In this document: piece after piece, positions 46,176-55,241 of the stretch
Position numbering within the stretch: position 1 is the first letter of the stretch
Layout of the letters: every line of letters starts with the position of its first letter
Assembly (NCBI GenBank): GCA_016790285.1
Contig: JAEUPJ010000097.1
Coordinates: forward strand, 20,644 to 84,643
Direction of reading: 5' to 3'
DNA from: Roseateles sp.
GTDB lineage: Bacteria > Pseudomonadota > Gammaproteobacteria > Burkholderiales > Burkholderiaceae_C
DNA length: 64,000 nt
The notes under the pieces: generated by a model
What the model was told of the DNA's origin: nothing
The model's database searches: none
What the model saw: the letters and a program-made list of their open reading frames with translations, nothing else
Made by a program: the position numbers and the translations under genes

Positions 46176-48281
46176 GTGCTCACGCCGGCCATCCCTCACA
46201 ATGGGGAGGTGCTGAATGCCCTCCCTGACCCGCTCCCCGCTGCTTCGCCGGCCTTCCTCGACGGCGGGGGAGAAATGGGCGCGTTGATGCGGGCGCACGA
46301 CTGGGCGTCGTCCACGCTGGGGCCACCGCAAGGCTGGCCTCAGCCGCTGCGCACGATGGTCCGGCTGATGCTCAACACCGGGCACCCCATGTACATCTGG
46401 TGGGGGCCGGAGTGCGCCTGCCTGTACAACGACGCCTACCGCGAGAGCATCGGGCCGGAGCGGCACCCCGGCTCGCTGGGCCGCCCGGCGCGCGAGGTGT
46501 GGGATGAGATCTGGCCCATCATCGGGCCACAGATCCAGCAGGTGCTCGAGGGGCGCGGGGCCACCTGGCACGTCAACCACCTGGTGCCCATCACCCGCCA
46601 TGGGCGCCGTGAAGACGCCTACTGGACCTACAGCTACAGCCCCATCGACGACGAGCACAGCCCCGGCGGCATCGGCGGTGTGCTGGTGGTCTGCACCGAG
46701 ACCACCCACCAGGTGCTGGCCAACCAGCGCATGGCGGCCGAGCGGGACCAGCTCGGCCGGCTCTTCGAGCAGGCGCCCAGCTTCATGACCCTGCTCAGCG
46801 GCCCGCAGCACCGGTTCGAGATCGCCAACCCGAGCTACCGGGCCCTCGTGGGCCACCGCGACGTGGTGGGCAAGACGCTGGCCGAGGCGCTGCCCGAAGC
46901 AGTGGAGCAGGGCTACCAGACGCTGCTGGACAGCGTCTACGCCAGCGGCGAGGCCTACATCGCCAAGGGCGCCCGGTTCGCCTACCAGAACCGCGAGGAC
47001 GGGCCGGTGGCAGAGCGCTTCGTGGATTTCGTCTACCAGCCCATCAAAGGGGCGGACGGCCGGGTCACGGGCATCTTTGTCGAAGGCGCCGACGTGACCG
47101 ACCGCGAGCAAGCCGATGCGGCGCTGCGCGCGAGCGAAGCGCGCTACCGGGAGCTTTCGCAGACCCTGGCAGCCTCCAACCAGGCCAAGGACGAGTTCCT
47201 CGCGACGCTGGCCCACGAACTGCGCAACCCGCTGGCGGCTATCCGCAACGCGCTGGCGCTGCAGCAGCGCTCCCGCGGCGACGAGCGGGTGCTGGGCCTG
47301 ACCCGGGACATCATGGAGCGCCAGATCACGCAGATGGTGCGGCTGATCGAGGACCTGCTCGACCTGTCCCGGCTGTCGCGCGGCCTCGTGGAGCTGCGCC
47401 GGGCGCCGCTGTCGCTCACCGAGGTGCTGCGCCAGGTGGTGGACACGAGCCGTCCGGTCGTCGAGCAGGCGGGCCACCAGCTGGTGGCTCGCTGGCCCGC
47501 GCGGGACTGCATCGTCGACGCCGACGAGACGCGGCTGCTGCAGGTGCTGTCCAACCTGATAAGCAACGCCGTGAAGTTCACGCCCGGGGGCGGGCATATC
47601 GAGGTCGCGCTGGCCCGTGAAGGCGACTGGGCCGTGCTCAGTGTGCGTGACGACGGCATCGGCATTCCGCCCGAGATGCTGGAGCGCGTGTTCGACCTCT
47701 TCACGCAGGTGCAGCGCTCCCATGCGCGGGTGGGCGACGGCCTGGGCATCGGGCTCACCCTGGTGCGCCAGCTCGTGGAGCGCCATGGCGGGCAGGTGCA
47801 GGCGCACAGCGCGGGGCCGGGGCAGGGCAGCGAGTTCATCGTGCGGCTGCCGCTGTCGCAGGCGATGTTGCAGCCGGCGGCGGAGCAGCCACAAGCCGTG
47901 CCGGCCCGTGCCGGGCTGCGCGTGCTGGTGGCCGACGACAACGCCGATGCCGCCGAGACGTTCTCGCAGCTGCTGAGCCTCACGGGCAACGAGGTGCGCA
48001 CGGCAGCCGACGGCTTGCAGGCCTGGGACATCGCACAGCGCTTCGAACCGCAGGCGCTGGTCGTGGACATCGCGATGCCGGGGCTGGACGGGCACGAGGT
48101 CTGCCGTCGGGTGCGGGACACGCCCTGGGGGCAGTCGGCCCTGCTGATCGCCACCAGCGGCTGGGGGCAGCCGGAGGTGCGCGGGCGTTCCGCGCAGGCG
48201 GGCTTCGACCACCACCTCGTCAAACCCGTGGACTTCGCCGAGGTGGACGCGCTGCTGGCCCGCCACGCCGGCCAGGGCTGA
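46176..48281 (+). CDS. Hybrid sensor histidine kinase/response regulator with PAS domains
   Basis: A 701-residue soluble hybrid kinase with no membrane segment. An N-terminal PAS-like region (FLDGGGEMGALMRAHDW to VVCTETTHQ) and a second PAS (about 195-310, RLFEQAPSFMTLLSGPQHRFEIANPSYRALVG) are followed by the HisKA domain with phospho-His347 (ATLAHELRNPLAAI), the HATPase domain (NLISNAVKFTPGGG, DDGIGIPPE, GLGIGLTLV) and a C-terminal receiver with Asp631 (LVVDIAMPGLDG) and Lys in HHLVKPVDF. No output regulator lies nearby. The start is uncertain: GTG 46176 gives the longest form, GTG 46209 is the main alternative; both keep the conserved FLxGGGEMG. Confidence 0.9.
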   Translation: MLTPAIPHNGEVLNALPDPLPAASPAFLDGGGEMGALMRAHDWASSTLGPPQGWPQPLRTMVRLMLNTGHPMYIWWGPECACLYNDAYRESIGPERHPGSLGRPAREVWDEIWPIIGPQIQQVLEGRGATWHVNHLVPITRHGRREDAYWTYSYSPIDDEHSPGGIGGVLVVCTETTHQVLANQRMAAERDQLGRLFEQAPSFMTLLSGPQHRFEIANPSYRALVGHRDVVGKTLAEALPEAVEQGYQTLLDSVYASGEAYIAKGARFAYQNREDGPVAERFVDFVYQPIKGADGRVTGIFVEGADVTDREQADAALRASEARYRELSQTLAASNQAKDEFLATLAHELRNPLAAIRNALALQQRSRGDERVLGLTRDIMERQITQMVRLIEDLLDLSRLSRGLVELRRAPLSLTEVLRQVVDTSRPVVEQAGHQLVARWPARDCIVDADETRLLQVLSNLISNAVKFTPGGGHIEVALAREGDWAVLSVRDDGIGIPPEMLERVFDLFTQVQRSHARVGDGLGIGLTLVRQLVERHGGQVQAHSAGPGQGSEFIVRLPLSQAMLQPAAEQPQAVPARAGLRVLVADDNADAAETFSQLLSLTGNEVRTAADGLQAWDIAQRFEPQALVVDIAMPGLDGHEVCRRVRDTPWGQSALLIATSGWGQPEVRGRSAQAGFDHHLVKPVDFAEVDALLARHAGQG

Positions 48282-48284
48282 GCT

Positions 48285-49193
48285 TCAGCCCGCGCGCGCG
48301 GCGAGGAACTGGTCGCGCAACACCGGCGGGCTGTCCTGTCGCCAGGCGGCGAACACCGCGGACGGCTCGATGACCTCCGCCAGCGGGCGGAACACCGCCC
48401 CCTGCACCCCAGCCTGCCGGAAGGCCGCCGGCACGATGCTCACGCCCAAGCCTTGGGCCACCAGCGACACGACCGACAGCCAGTGCCGCCCCTCGTGCTG
48501 CAGCCGCGGGTTGAAGAAGCCGTGCTGGCGGCACATCTCGACGATGCGGGCGTGATAGTCCGGCGACCCCTTGCGGGAGAAGAGGATGAAAGGCTGGTCG
48601 TTGAGGCGCGCGAGCGGGATGACGTCGAGGGCGGCCAGCGGATGGCGCTCGGGCAGGCAGGCCAGGAAGGGCTCGGTGTAGAGCGGCCGGGCGGCGAGTG
48701 CCGGCGGCAGGCGGTCGGTGTGAACGAGGCCGAGGTCGAGCTCCTCCTGCAGCAGCGCGTCGATCTGGTCCTGCGAGTTCAGCTCCACGACCACGACCTC
48801 CACCCGCGGGTGGCTCGCCTGGAAGGCCTGCAGCCAGGCCGACAGCCCGTTGAAGAGTGTGGAGCCCACGAAGCCCAGCCGCAGCCGGCCCACCTCGCCG
48901 GCCTGCACCTCGCGGGCCAGCGCGCAGGCGTCTTCCGCTCGGGCCAGCAGGGCTGCGGCGTGGCCGCGGAACGCCTGGCCGGCGGGCGTGAGGCGCACGC
49001 CCTTGCTGTCGCGGTCGAAGAGCCGCGCGCCCACGGTCGCTTCCAGCTGCTGGATGGCGACCGACAGCGGGGGTTGCGACATGGACAGGCGCTGCGCCGC
49101 TCGGCCGAAATGCAGCTCCTCGGCCAGCGCCACGAAGCAGCGCAGGTGGCGGAATTCCATGGCGCGGGCGCTGGAGGGGGTGTCGATAGGCAT
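48285..49193 (-). CDS. LysR family transcriptional regulator
   Basis: A 302-residue LysR regulator. The winged HTH is MEFRHLRCFVALAEELHFGRAAQRLSMSQPPLSVAIQQLEATVGARLF, followed by a type 2 periplasmic-binding-like effector domain (about 100-300). It is divergent from glutaryl-CoA dehydrogenase, and a set of GAATCG/CGATTC repeats sits in the gap, so it most likely controls that gene, as GcdR-type LysR proteins do. The start is either MPIDTPSS at 49193 or the MEFRHL methionine at 49160. No other target is suggested. Confidence 0.9.
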   Translation of the reverse strand: MPIDTPSSARAMEFRHLRCFVALAEELHFGRAAQRLSMSQPPLSVAIQQLEATVGARLFDRDSKGVRLTPAGQAFRGHAAALLARAEDACALAREVQAGEVGRLRLGFVGSTLFNGLSAWLQAFQASHPRVEVVVVELNSQDQIDALLQEELDLGLVHTDRLPPALAARPLYTEPFLACLPERHPLAALDVIPLARLNDQPFILFSRKGSPDYHARIVEMCRQHGFFNPRLQHEGRHWLSVVSLVAQGLGVSIVPAAFRQAGVQGAVFRPLAEVIEPSAVFAAWRQDSPPVLRDQFLAARAG

Positions 49194-49196
49194 GGC

Positions 49197-49234
49197 GAAT
49201 CGTCAAAGTCGATTCTTGAATTGGACACGAATCG
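49197..49234. promoter_or_regulatory. Candidate LysR operator upstream of gcdH
   Basis: GAATCG-TCAAAGT-CGATTC (49197-49215) is a perfect 6-bp inverted repeat, and a third GAATCG occurs at 49229-49234. The site begins 4 bases from the LysR ATG and is about 75-110 bases before the gcdH ATG, the usual location for LysR binding. Confidence 0.55.
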
Positions 49235-49306
49235 ACCGGCGGCGCAATACTTCCCCCATCTGCGCCCGGCGCCTGCCCGGGCGCACCCCATTTCAGGAGA
49301 ACCTTC

Positions 49307-50485
49307 ATGGCCACCAAGGCGAGCTTTCACTGGGACGACCCGCTGCTGCTCAACGAGCAGCTGACCGACGACGAGCGCATGGTGCGCGAAGCCGCCGCCG
49401 CCTACTGCACCGACCGCCTGCGCCCGCGCGTGCTGGACGCCTTCCGCAAGGAGCAGACCGACGCCAGCATCTTCCGCGAGATGGGTGAGCTGGGCCTCCT
49501 GGGCCCCACCATCCCGACCGAGTACGGCGGCGCGGGCCTGAACTACGTCAGCTACGGCCTGATCGCCCGCGAGGTGGAGCGCGTGGATTCCGGCTACCGC
49601 TCGATGATGAGCGTGCAGTCGTCGCTCGTCATGGTGCCGATCAACGAGTTCGGCAACGAGGCCACCAAGCGCAAGTACCTGCCCAAGCTCGCCACGGGCG
49701 AGTTCATCGGCTGCTTCGGCCTGACCGAACCCAACCACGGCTCCGACCCCGGCTCCATGATCACCCGCGCCCGCAAGGTCGACGGCGGCTACGAGCTCAC
49801 CGGCAGCAAGATGTGGATCACCAACAGCCCCATCGCCGACGTCTTCGTCGTGTGGGCCAAGGACGATGGCGGCCAGATCCGCGGCTTCGTGCTCGAAAAG
49901 GGCTGGGCGGGCCTCTCGGCGCCGGCCATCCACGGCAAGGTGGGCCTGCGGGCCTCCATCACCGGCGAGATCGTCATGGACAAGGTGTTCTGCCCCGAGG
50001 AGAACGCCTTCCCCGAGGTGCGCGGCCTGAAGGGCCCGTTCACGTGCCTGAACAGCGCCCGCTACGGCATCGCCTGGGGCGCGCTCGGCGCCGCGGAAGA
50101 CTGCTGGCACACCGCCCGCCAGTACACGCTGGACCGCAAGCAGTTCGGCAAGCCCCTCGCGGCCAACCAGCTCATCCAGAAGAAGCTCGCCGACATGCAG
50201 ACCGAGATCACGCTGGGCCTGCAGGGCTGCCTGCGCCTGGGCCGCATGAAGGACGACGGCACGGCGGCGGTGGAGATCACGTCCATCATGAAGCGCAACA
50301 GCTGCGGCAAGGCGCTGGACATCGCCCGCATGGCGCGCGACATGCTCGGCGGCAACGGCATCAGCGACGAGTTCGGCATCGCCCGCCACCTCGTGAACCT
50401 GGAGGTCGTGAACACCTACGAAGGCACGCACGACATCCACGCCCTCATCCTCGGCCGCGCGCAGACGGGCATCGCTGCCTTCTGA
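49307..50485 (+). CDS. gcdH: Glutaryl-CoA dehydrogenase
   Basis: A 392-residue FAD enzyme that oxidises and decarboxylates glutaryl-CoA to crotonyl-CoA, used in lysine, tryptophan and benzoate-type breakdown. Family-specific features are clear: [15 protein letters not shown] with Arg98 for the distal carboxylate, [15 protein letters not shown] and [18 protein letters not shown] for FAD/CoA contacts, and the catalytic Glu372 in [21 protein letters not shown]. Start ATG follows CAGGAGAA. The divergent LysR gene is its likely regulator. No CoA transferase follows, unlike in some relatives. Confidence 0.97.
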   Translation: MATKASFHWDDPLLLNEQLTDDERMVREAAAAYCTDRLRPRVLDAFRKEQTDASIFREMGELGLLGPTIPTEYGGAGLNYVSYGLIAREVERVDSGYRSMMSVQSSLVMVPINEFGNEATKRKYLPKLATGEFIGCFGLTEPNHGSDPGSMITRARKVDGGYELTGSKMWITNSPIADVFVVWAKDDGGQIRGFVLEKGWAGLSAPAIHGKVGLRASITGEIVMDKVFCPEENAFPEVRGLKGPFTCLNSARYGIAWGALGAAEDCWHTARQYTLDRKQFGKPLAANQLIQKKLADMQTEITLGLQGCLRLGRMKDDGTAAVEITSIMKRNSCGKALDIARMARDMLGGNGISDEFGIARHLVNLEVVNTYEGTHDIHALILGRAQTGIAAF

Positions 50486-50548
50486 TGACGAGTGGCAGGG
50501 CGGCGCGGCCGCGGCATGCTGTCGGTTCCCTGCTGAAGGAGATTGCCG

Positions 50549-51007
50549 ATGACGACACGACGCCACGCCCTGCTTGCCGCCACCACGCTGCCGGCCGTCG
50601 CAGCCGCCAGCCCGCCTCCCGGCTGGCCCGCCGCGGACGAGATCGCGCGGCGCGTGGAAGAGGTGCGCCGCACCGAGACGGCCTTCGCCGCGGCGTTCGC
50701 GGCCCGCGACGTGGAGGCCTTCCGCCGCCACCTGGCACCCGACACCGTGTGGATGGGGCAGCAGCCCCTGCATGGCCCTGACGCCGTCATGGCGGCGTGG
50801 CACGGCCTGCTCACATCGCCCAAGCCGCCGTTCAGCTGGTCGCCCGATCTCGTGCTGGTGCTGCCCAGTGGCGACCTTGCCCGCACGACGGGGCCGGTAC
50901 TCGACCCCGACGGCAAGAGGGTTTCACGCTTCCAGTCGACGTGGCGGCGCAAGCCTGCGGGCGGCTGGGAGATCGTCTTCGACTTCGGGACGGACTTCAG
51001 CCGCTGA
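50549..51007 (+). CDS. NTF2-like/DUF4440 family exported protein
   Basis: A 152-residue protein with a twin-arginine-like or Sec signal (MTTRRHALLAATTLPAVAAAS, residues 1-21). The mature part is an NTF2-like alpha+beta cone of the DUF4440/SnoaL type: RRTETAFAAAFAARDVEAFRRHLAPDTVWMG, HGPDAVMAAW and WRRKPAGGWEIVFDFG. Such folds bind or isomerise small molecules; the ligand is unknown. The ATG at 50549 follows AAGGAG with 8-base spacing; the TTG six bases earlier is not needed. It is 63 bases after gcdH and may be co-transcribed. Confidence 0.8.
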   Translation: MTTRRHALLAATTLPAVAAASPPPGWPAADEIARRVEEVRRTETAFAAAFAARDVEAFRRHLAPDTVWMGQQPLHGPDAVMAAWHGLLTSPKPPFSWSPDLVLVLPSGDLARTTGPVLDPDGKRVSRFQSTWRRKPAGGWEIVFDFGTDFSR

Positions 51008-51028
51008 GCCGGCGCCGCGCCGTTCCTT

Positions 51029-51805
51029 TCAGCGCGGCTTGGTCAGCTGGATCTCGAACAGCTTGGGCCAGAGCTTGCCGGTGACGAAGAGGCGCTTCTT
51101 CGCGGCGTCGTAGGCGATGCCGTTGAGCACGTCGTCGCTGCCGCGTCGGTTGGGCAGCAGGCCGGCGAGGTCGATCCAGCCGGTCACCGCGCCCGTCTTG
51201 GGGTTGATGCGGGCGATGCGGTCGCTCTGCCAGATGTTGGCCCAGACCTCGCCTTCCACCCATTCCAGCTCGTTGAGCATCTCCACGGGCCGGCCGTCGG
51301 CCGTCACGCGAACGCGGCGTGTCTCCTTGAACGTGGCCGGGTCCAGGAAGCGTAGCTCGGGCGTGCCGTCGCTCATGACGAGCTCGCGCTCGTTGTGCGT
51401 GATGCCCCAGCCCTCGCCGGCGTAGTTGAACTTGCGCCAGAGCTTGAAGGTCTTCAGGTCCAGCACGAAGGCCGTCTGTTCCTGCCACGTGATGCCGATC
51501 AGCCGGTCTCCCCATTGGGTGATGCCTTCGCCGAAGAACTCGGCCGGCAGCTCCACCGCCTGCACCACGCGGCCGGTCTCGATCTCGACCTTGCGGATGC
51601 TGGAGCGGCCGCGCAGGCCGGTGCCCTCGTACAGGAAGCCGTCGTGAAAGAAGAGGCCTTGGGTGAAGGCATCCGGGTCGTGCGGGTAGCTCTTGACGAC
51701 CTTGAAGCCCTGCACGGGCGTGGCCGCGCGGGCCAGAGGCGGCGCCGCGAGGCTGGCCAGGGCGACCAGCAGGACCCGGCGCCGGGAGTCGTGGATCAGG
51801 TTCAT
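51029..51805 (-). CDS. Glutaminyl-peptide cyclotransferase (beta-propeller type)
   Basis: A 258-residue exported enzyme of the plant/bacterial glutamine cyclotransferase family that converts N-terminal Gln to pyroglutamate. A signal sequence with an Arg-Arg-Arg start (SRRRVLLVALASLAAPPLARA) precedes a five-bladed propeller. Signature segments: YPHDPDAFTQGLFFHDGFLYEGTGLRGRSSIRKVE, GITQWGDRLIGITWQE, NELEWVEGEVWANIWQSDRIARI and LNGIAYD. The ATG at 51805 is chosen because it begins the signal peptide. It lies downstream of the efflux operon on the same strand. Confidence 0.92.
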   Translation of the reverse strand: MNLIHDSRRRVLLVALASLAAPPLARAATPVQGFKVVKSYPHDPDAFTQGLFFHDGFLYEGTGLRGRSSIRKVEIETGRVVQAVELPAEFFGEGITQWGDRLIGITWQEQTAFVLDLKTFKLWRKFNYAGEGWGITHNERELVMSDGTPELRFLDPATFKETRRVRVTADGRPVEMLNELEWVEGEVWANIWQSDRIARINPKTGAVTGWIDLAGLLPNRRGSDDVLNGIAYDAAKKRLFVTGKLWPKLFEIQLTKPR

Positions 51806-51840
51806 CCCGCCAGCGTAAATCAAGCCGGCGCGCGAAGCTG

Positions 51841-53223
51841 TCAGGCGCCCGCGAGCGACTTGAACAGCGCCGACTGCCGCAGCCACTGCGCCAGCTGCAA
51901 GCGGATGCGCGTCTGCTCGGCATCGAGCAGCGCGCTGCGGGTCTGCAGCCAGTCCGCGCGGGCCACGGCGCCCACTTCCAGGCGCAGCGCGGCCAGGCGT
52001 TCGTTCTCGGTGGCCTCACGCAGCCGGCCGGCGTTGGCCTGCAGCTGCTGCGCAGCGCGCTCGGCTTCGATGCGCTGGGTCTCGATGTCAGCGAGCGCCT
52101 TTTGCAATGTGTCGCGCAGCGTGAGGGCTGCGATGTCGAGCTCCGTGCGGGCCCCGTCGCGCTGCAGGGCCAGGCGCTGCCAGTCGATCATGGGCACCAC
52201 CAGGTTGGCCGCGAACGACGCCAGCGGCTGGGACAGCCAGTCGCTGGCTGTGCTGCCCCCGGTGCTCAGGCCCGCGGAGAAGCTCAGCCGCGGGTAGCGC
52301 TCGGCCTCGCTGACGCGCAGCTTGGCCAGGGCGGCGTCCACCCCGAGCCGGGCCCGCTGCACGTCGGGCCGCTGGGCCAGCACGGTGGCGGGCTCGGCCA
52401 AGCGCCAGCGCGGGGGCTCGCCAGGTGGCAGCGTGGCTTCGGGCAGGGGGCCGGGCAACGGCTCGTCCAGCAGCAGCGCCAGGATGTGCCGCTGCAATTG
52501 CGCGTCGGCCGTGAGGTCGGCCAGGCGTGACTCGGCGGCCTGCACGTTGACGGCGATCTTGTCGAGCTCGATGGGCAACAGCTTGCCTTCGCGCACCCGC
52601 TCCCGCGTGAGGGTGAGCGTCTCGCGGGTCAGCGCCAGCTGGGCCTCGGCCAGCGGCCGCTGGGCGCGGATGGCGGCCAGCGTCCAGTAGGCCTCGGCCA
52701 CCTGGCTGCGGATGGACAGGCGCGCGGCGTCGATGTCCGTGCGCGCGGCCTCGGCCTGTGCGCGCTGCGCCGCGGTGCCCTGGGCCAGGCGGTCCCAGAG
52801 GTCCAGCTCGTAGCCCACGCCGACCGAGGCGCCATAACTGCGGCTCCAGCCGGTGGCCGTCGTCACGGGCACGGTGACGCCACCGATGTCGACGTTGCGG
52901 GTGCTGCTCTGCGTCTCGACCGGGCGGCTCGCGTTGGCCGAGAGGCTGGCGCTTGGCGTCCAGCGCAGGGCGCTCTGCTCGGCCAGGAGCTGGGCCTGCT
53001 TCCAGCGCTGGGCAGCCAGCGCGATGTCGCGGTTGGCGGCGAGCGCCCGGGCCTGCAGTGCCGCGAGTTGCGGGTCGAGCAGGCCGGCCCAGTCGGGCGT
53101 GGCGTCGCCGCCGCTGAGCACCCACGCCGTGGGCGGCGCGACCGCGGGCGCGGTGGCGGTGGGGCCCAGGGCGCAGCCGGCGAGCAGGGCCGCCAGGGCG
53201 AGAGGGGTGAGGATGGTTTTCAT
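51841..53223 (-). CDS. TolC/OprM-like efflux outer membrane lipoprotein (NodT family)
   Basis: A 460-residue outer-membrane channel of the RND/MacAB efflux outer membrane family. The N terminus MKTILTPLALAALLAGCALG is a lipoprotein signal with Cys17. Two OEP repeats with long helices are visible (for example AALQARALAANRDIALAAQRW and LDAEQTRIRLQLAQWLRQSALF). It is the third gene of macA-macB-OMF on the reverse strand, 4 bases after macB, so it completes a tripartite pump. The upstream open frame that reads through macB is a shadow. Confidence 0.93.
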   Translation of the reverse strand: MKTILTPLALAALLAGCALGPTATAPAVAPPTAWVLSGGDATPDWAGLLDPQLAALQARALAANRDIALAAQRWKQAQLLAEQSALRWTPSASLSANASRPVETQSSTRNVDIGGVTVPVTTATGWSRSYGASVGVGYELDLWDRLAQGTAAQRAQAEAARTDIDAARLSIRSQVAEAYWTLAAIRAQRPLAEAQLALTRETLTLTRERVREGKLLPIELDKIAVNVQAAESRLADLTADAQLQRHILALLLDEPLPGPLPEATLPPGEPPRWRLAEPATVLAQRPDVQRARLGVDAALAKLRVSEAERYPRLSFSAGLSTGGSTASDWLSQPLASFAANLVVPMIDWQRLALQRDGARTELDIAALTLRDTLQKALADIETQRIEAERAAQQLQANAGRLREATENERLAALRLEVGAVARADWLQTRSALLDAEQTRIRLQLAQWLRQSALFKSLAGA

Positions 53224-53227
53224 GGGT

Positions 53228-55240
53228 TCACTCCCGGGCCAGGGCGTCCACGGGGCTGAGGGCGGCGGCGCGCCGGGCGGGCAGGGTGCCGAACACCAGG
53301 CCGACGCCGCTGGAGACGGCAAAGGCCACGCCGAGCGCCGCCCAGCTGATGTCGACATGCAGATGCTGCTGGGCGGCGTTCACGCCCTGCGCGGCCAGCC
53401 AGCTCAAGGCTACGCCCACCAGCCCGCCCAGGCAGCACAGCACCACGGCCTCGATGAGGAACTGCAGCCGCACGTCGCCCTGGCGCGCGCCGATGGCCAT
53501 GCGGATGCCGATCTCGCGGGTGCGCTCCGACACCGACACCAGCATGATGTTCATGACGCCCACGCCGCCCACCAGCAGCGAGATGGCCGCCACGCCGGCA
53601 AAGAGGGCTGCCATGGCGCTGGTGACGCTCTGGAACTTGCGGAACTCCTCCTCGCCGTTCCAGGTGCCGAAGTCCTCGCGGCCGTGCAGCGCCTTCAGGC
53701 GGTGGATGATCTGCGCGCGCACCTGCTGCGGGGGCACGGTCAGGTCCAGCAGCACGTCGAAGTTGTCGACGTCGGCCCGCGCATCGAGCTTGCGCGAGAA
53801 GGTCGTGTGCGGGATGTAGAGCTGGCCCAGCCAGCTGCCGAAGCTGAAGGCGCCGCCTTCCGGGGCGACCACCCCGACCACCGTGAACGGCATGGCAGCC
53901 GTGGGCGGCGGCGGGCCGCCGGGCACCTGCGCGGCCGGGTCGGGCGCCATGCCCGGGTTCACGAAGACGAGCTGGCCCAGCGCCGGCTCGCCCTTCTTGA
54001 ACAGCGCGTCGCGCGACTTCTCGTCGATGACGACGACCTGACTGCGCGATTCGAAGTCCATCGCGTTCAGGTAGCGCCCCTCGACGAGCTTGAGCTTGCG
54101 CGCCTTGAGCGTGTTGGCATCGCCGCCGATGGCCTCCAGCATCGCGTCGCGCGACTGGTGGCGGGCGGTGAGCTGCAACTGGCGGTTGACGGTGATGGCC
54201 TTGACGCCGTCCAGCGCGCGCAGCGAGTCGATCTCGTGCGGGCGGAAGGGCTGGGGCACGGCGCCGGGCGGCAGGCTCGGGTTGCCGCGCCACACCGGGA
54301 TGCGCCCGGAGATGAGGCTGGACAGGTCGGTCTCGATGGAGGCGCGCGCGGCCGTGGTGAGCGCCACGATGCTCACGACCGACGCGATGCCGATGCTGAT
54401 GCCGAGCATGGACAGCGCCGTGCGCAGCCGGTTGCCCTTGAGCGCCAGCAGCGCCGTGGCCACGGCCTCGCGCCACTGCACCTGCAGGCGGCGCAAGCGG
54501 CCGCCTTCGTGCACGGGCGGGGCGTCGCTGGGCAGCTCGCCGGGGGGCACGTGGCCGGCGGGCGTGCCGTTGTCGGCGACGACCTTGCCATCCTTGAGCT
54601 CGATCACGCGCCGCGCATGGGCCGCGACCGCGGCGTCGTGCGTGACGAGGATGATCGTGTGCCCGCGGTCGTTGAGTTCGCGCAGCAGGCGAAGCATCTC
54701 GGCGCCGGAGGCCGAGTCGAGCGCCCCGGTGGGCTCGTCGGCCAGGATGATCTGGCCGCCGTTCATCAGCGCCCGGGCGATGGACACGCGCTGCTGCTGG
54801 CCGCCGGAGAGTTCGTTGGGCCGGTGGTGCAGCCGCTCGCCCAGGCCCAGCCGCTCCAGCAGCGCGCGGGCGCGCTCGCTGCGCGGGCCCTTGCCCACGC
54901 CCGAGTAGACGGCCGGCAGCGCCGCGTTGCCGCGGGCGTCCAGGTGGGGCAGCAGGTGGTAGCGCTGGAAGATGAAGCCGAAGCGCTCGCGCCGCAGCGC
55001 GGCCAGTTCGTCCGCCCCCAGGGTGCCGGCGTCGTGGCCGTCGATGTGGAAGCTCCCGCGCGTGGGGTTGTCCAGGCAGCCCAGCACGTTCATCAGCGTG
55101 CTCTTGCCCGAGCCCGACTGGCCCATGATGGCGACGAACTCGCCAGCCTCGATGGACAGGCTCACGCCGTCCAGCGCGGGCACGTCGATCTCGCCCAGCT
55201 GGTAGTGCCGGGCGACGTCCTTCAGCTCGATCAGAGCCAT
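53228..55240 (-). CDS. macB: MacB-type ABC transporter (ATP-binding and permease)
   Basis: A 670-residue fusion of an N-terminal ATPase and a C-terminal four-helix permease with a large periplasmic domain. Walker A GQSGSGKST, signature LSGGQQQRVSIARAL and Walker B IILADEPTGALD are intact. The C-terminal FtsX-like domain ends with VGGVGVMNIMLVSVSERTREIGIRMAIGARQ and FGTLPARRAAALSPVDALARE. MacB works as a mechanotransducer with MacA and an outer-membrane channel, exporting macrolides, lipopeptides or other substrates from the periplasm. The start at 55240 is one base before the macA stop. Its particular substrate is not determinable. Confidence 0.95.
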   Translation of the reverse strand: MALIELKDVARHYQLGEIDVPALDGVSLSIEAGEFVAIMGQSGSGKSTLMNVLGCLDNPTRGSFHIDGHDAGTLGADELAALRRERFGFIFQRYHLLPHLDARGNAALPAVYSGVGKGPRSERARALLERLGLGERLHHRPNELSGGQQQRVSIARALMNGGQIILADEPTGALDSASGAEMLRLLRELNDRGHTIILVTHDAAVAAHARRVIELKDGKVVADNGTPAGHVPPGELPSDAPPVHEGGRLRRLQVQWREAVATALLALKGNRLRTALSMLGISIGIASVVSIVALTTAARASIETDLSSLISGRIPVWRGNPSLPPGAVPQPFRPHEIDSLRALDGVKAITVNRQLQLTARHQSRDAMLEAIGGDANTLKARKLKLVEGRYLNAMDFESRSQVVVIDEKSRDALFKKGEPALGQLVFVNPGMAPDPAAQVPGGPPPPTAAMPFTVVGVVAPEGGAFSFGSWLGQLYIPHTTFSRKLDARADVDNFDVLLDLTVPPQQVRAQIIHRLKALHGREDFGTWNGEEEFRKFQSVTSAMAALFAGVAAISLLVGGVGVMNIMLVSVSERTREIGIRMAIGARQGDVRLQFLIEAVVLCCLGGLVGVALSWLAAQGVNAAQQHLHVDISWAALGVAFAVSSGVGLVFGTLPARRAAALSPVDALARE

Positions 55241-55241
55241 G

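Noticed and set aside
50486-50548. Possible separate promoter or small RNA between gcdH and the NTF2-like gene
   Set aside because: Only 63 bases with no hairpin and no clear -10 box; likely an operon spacer.
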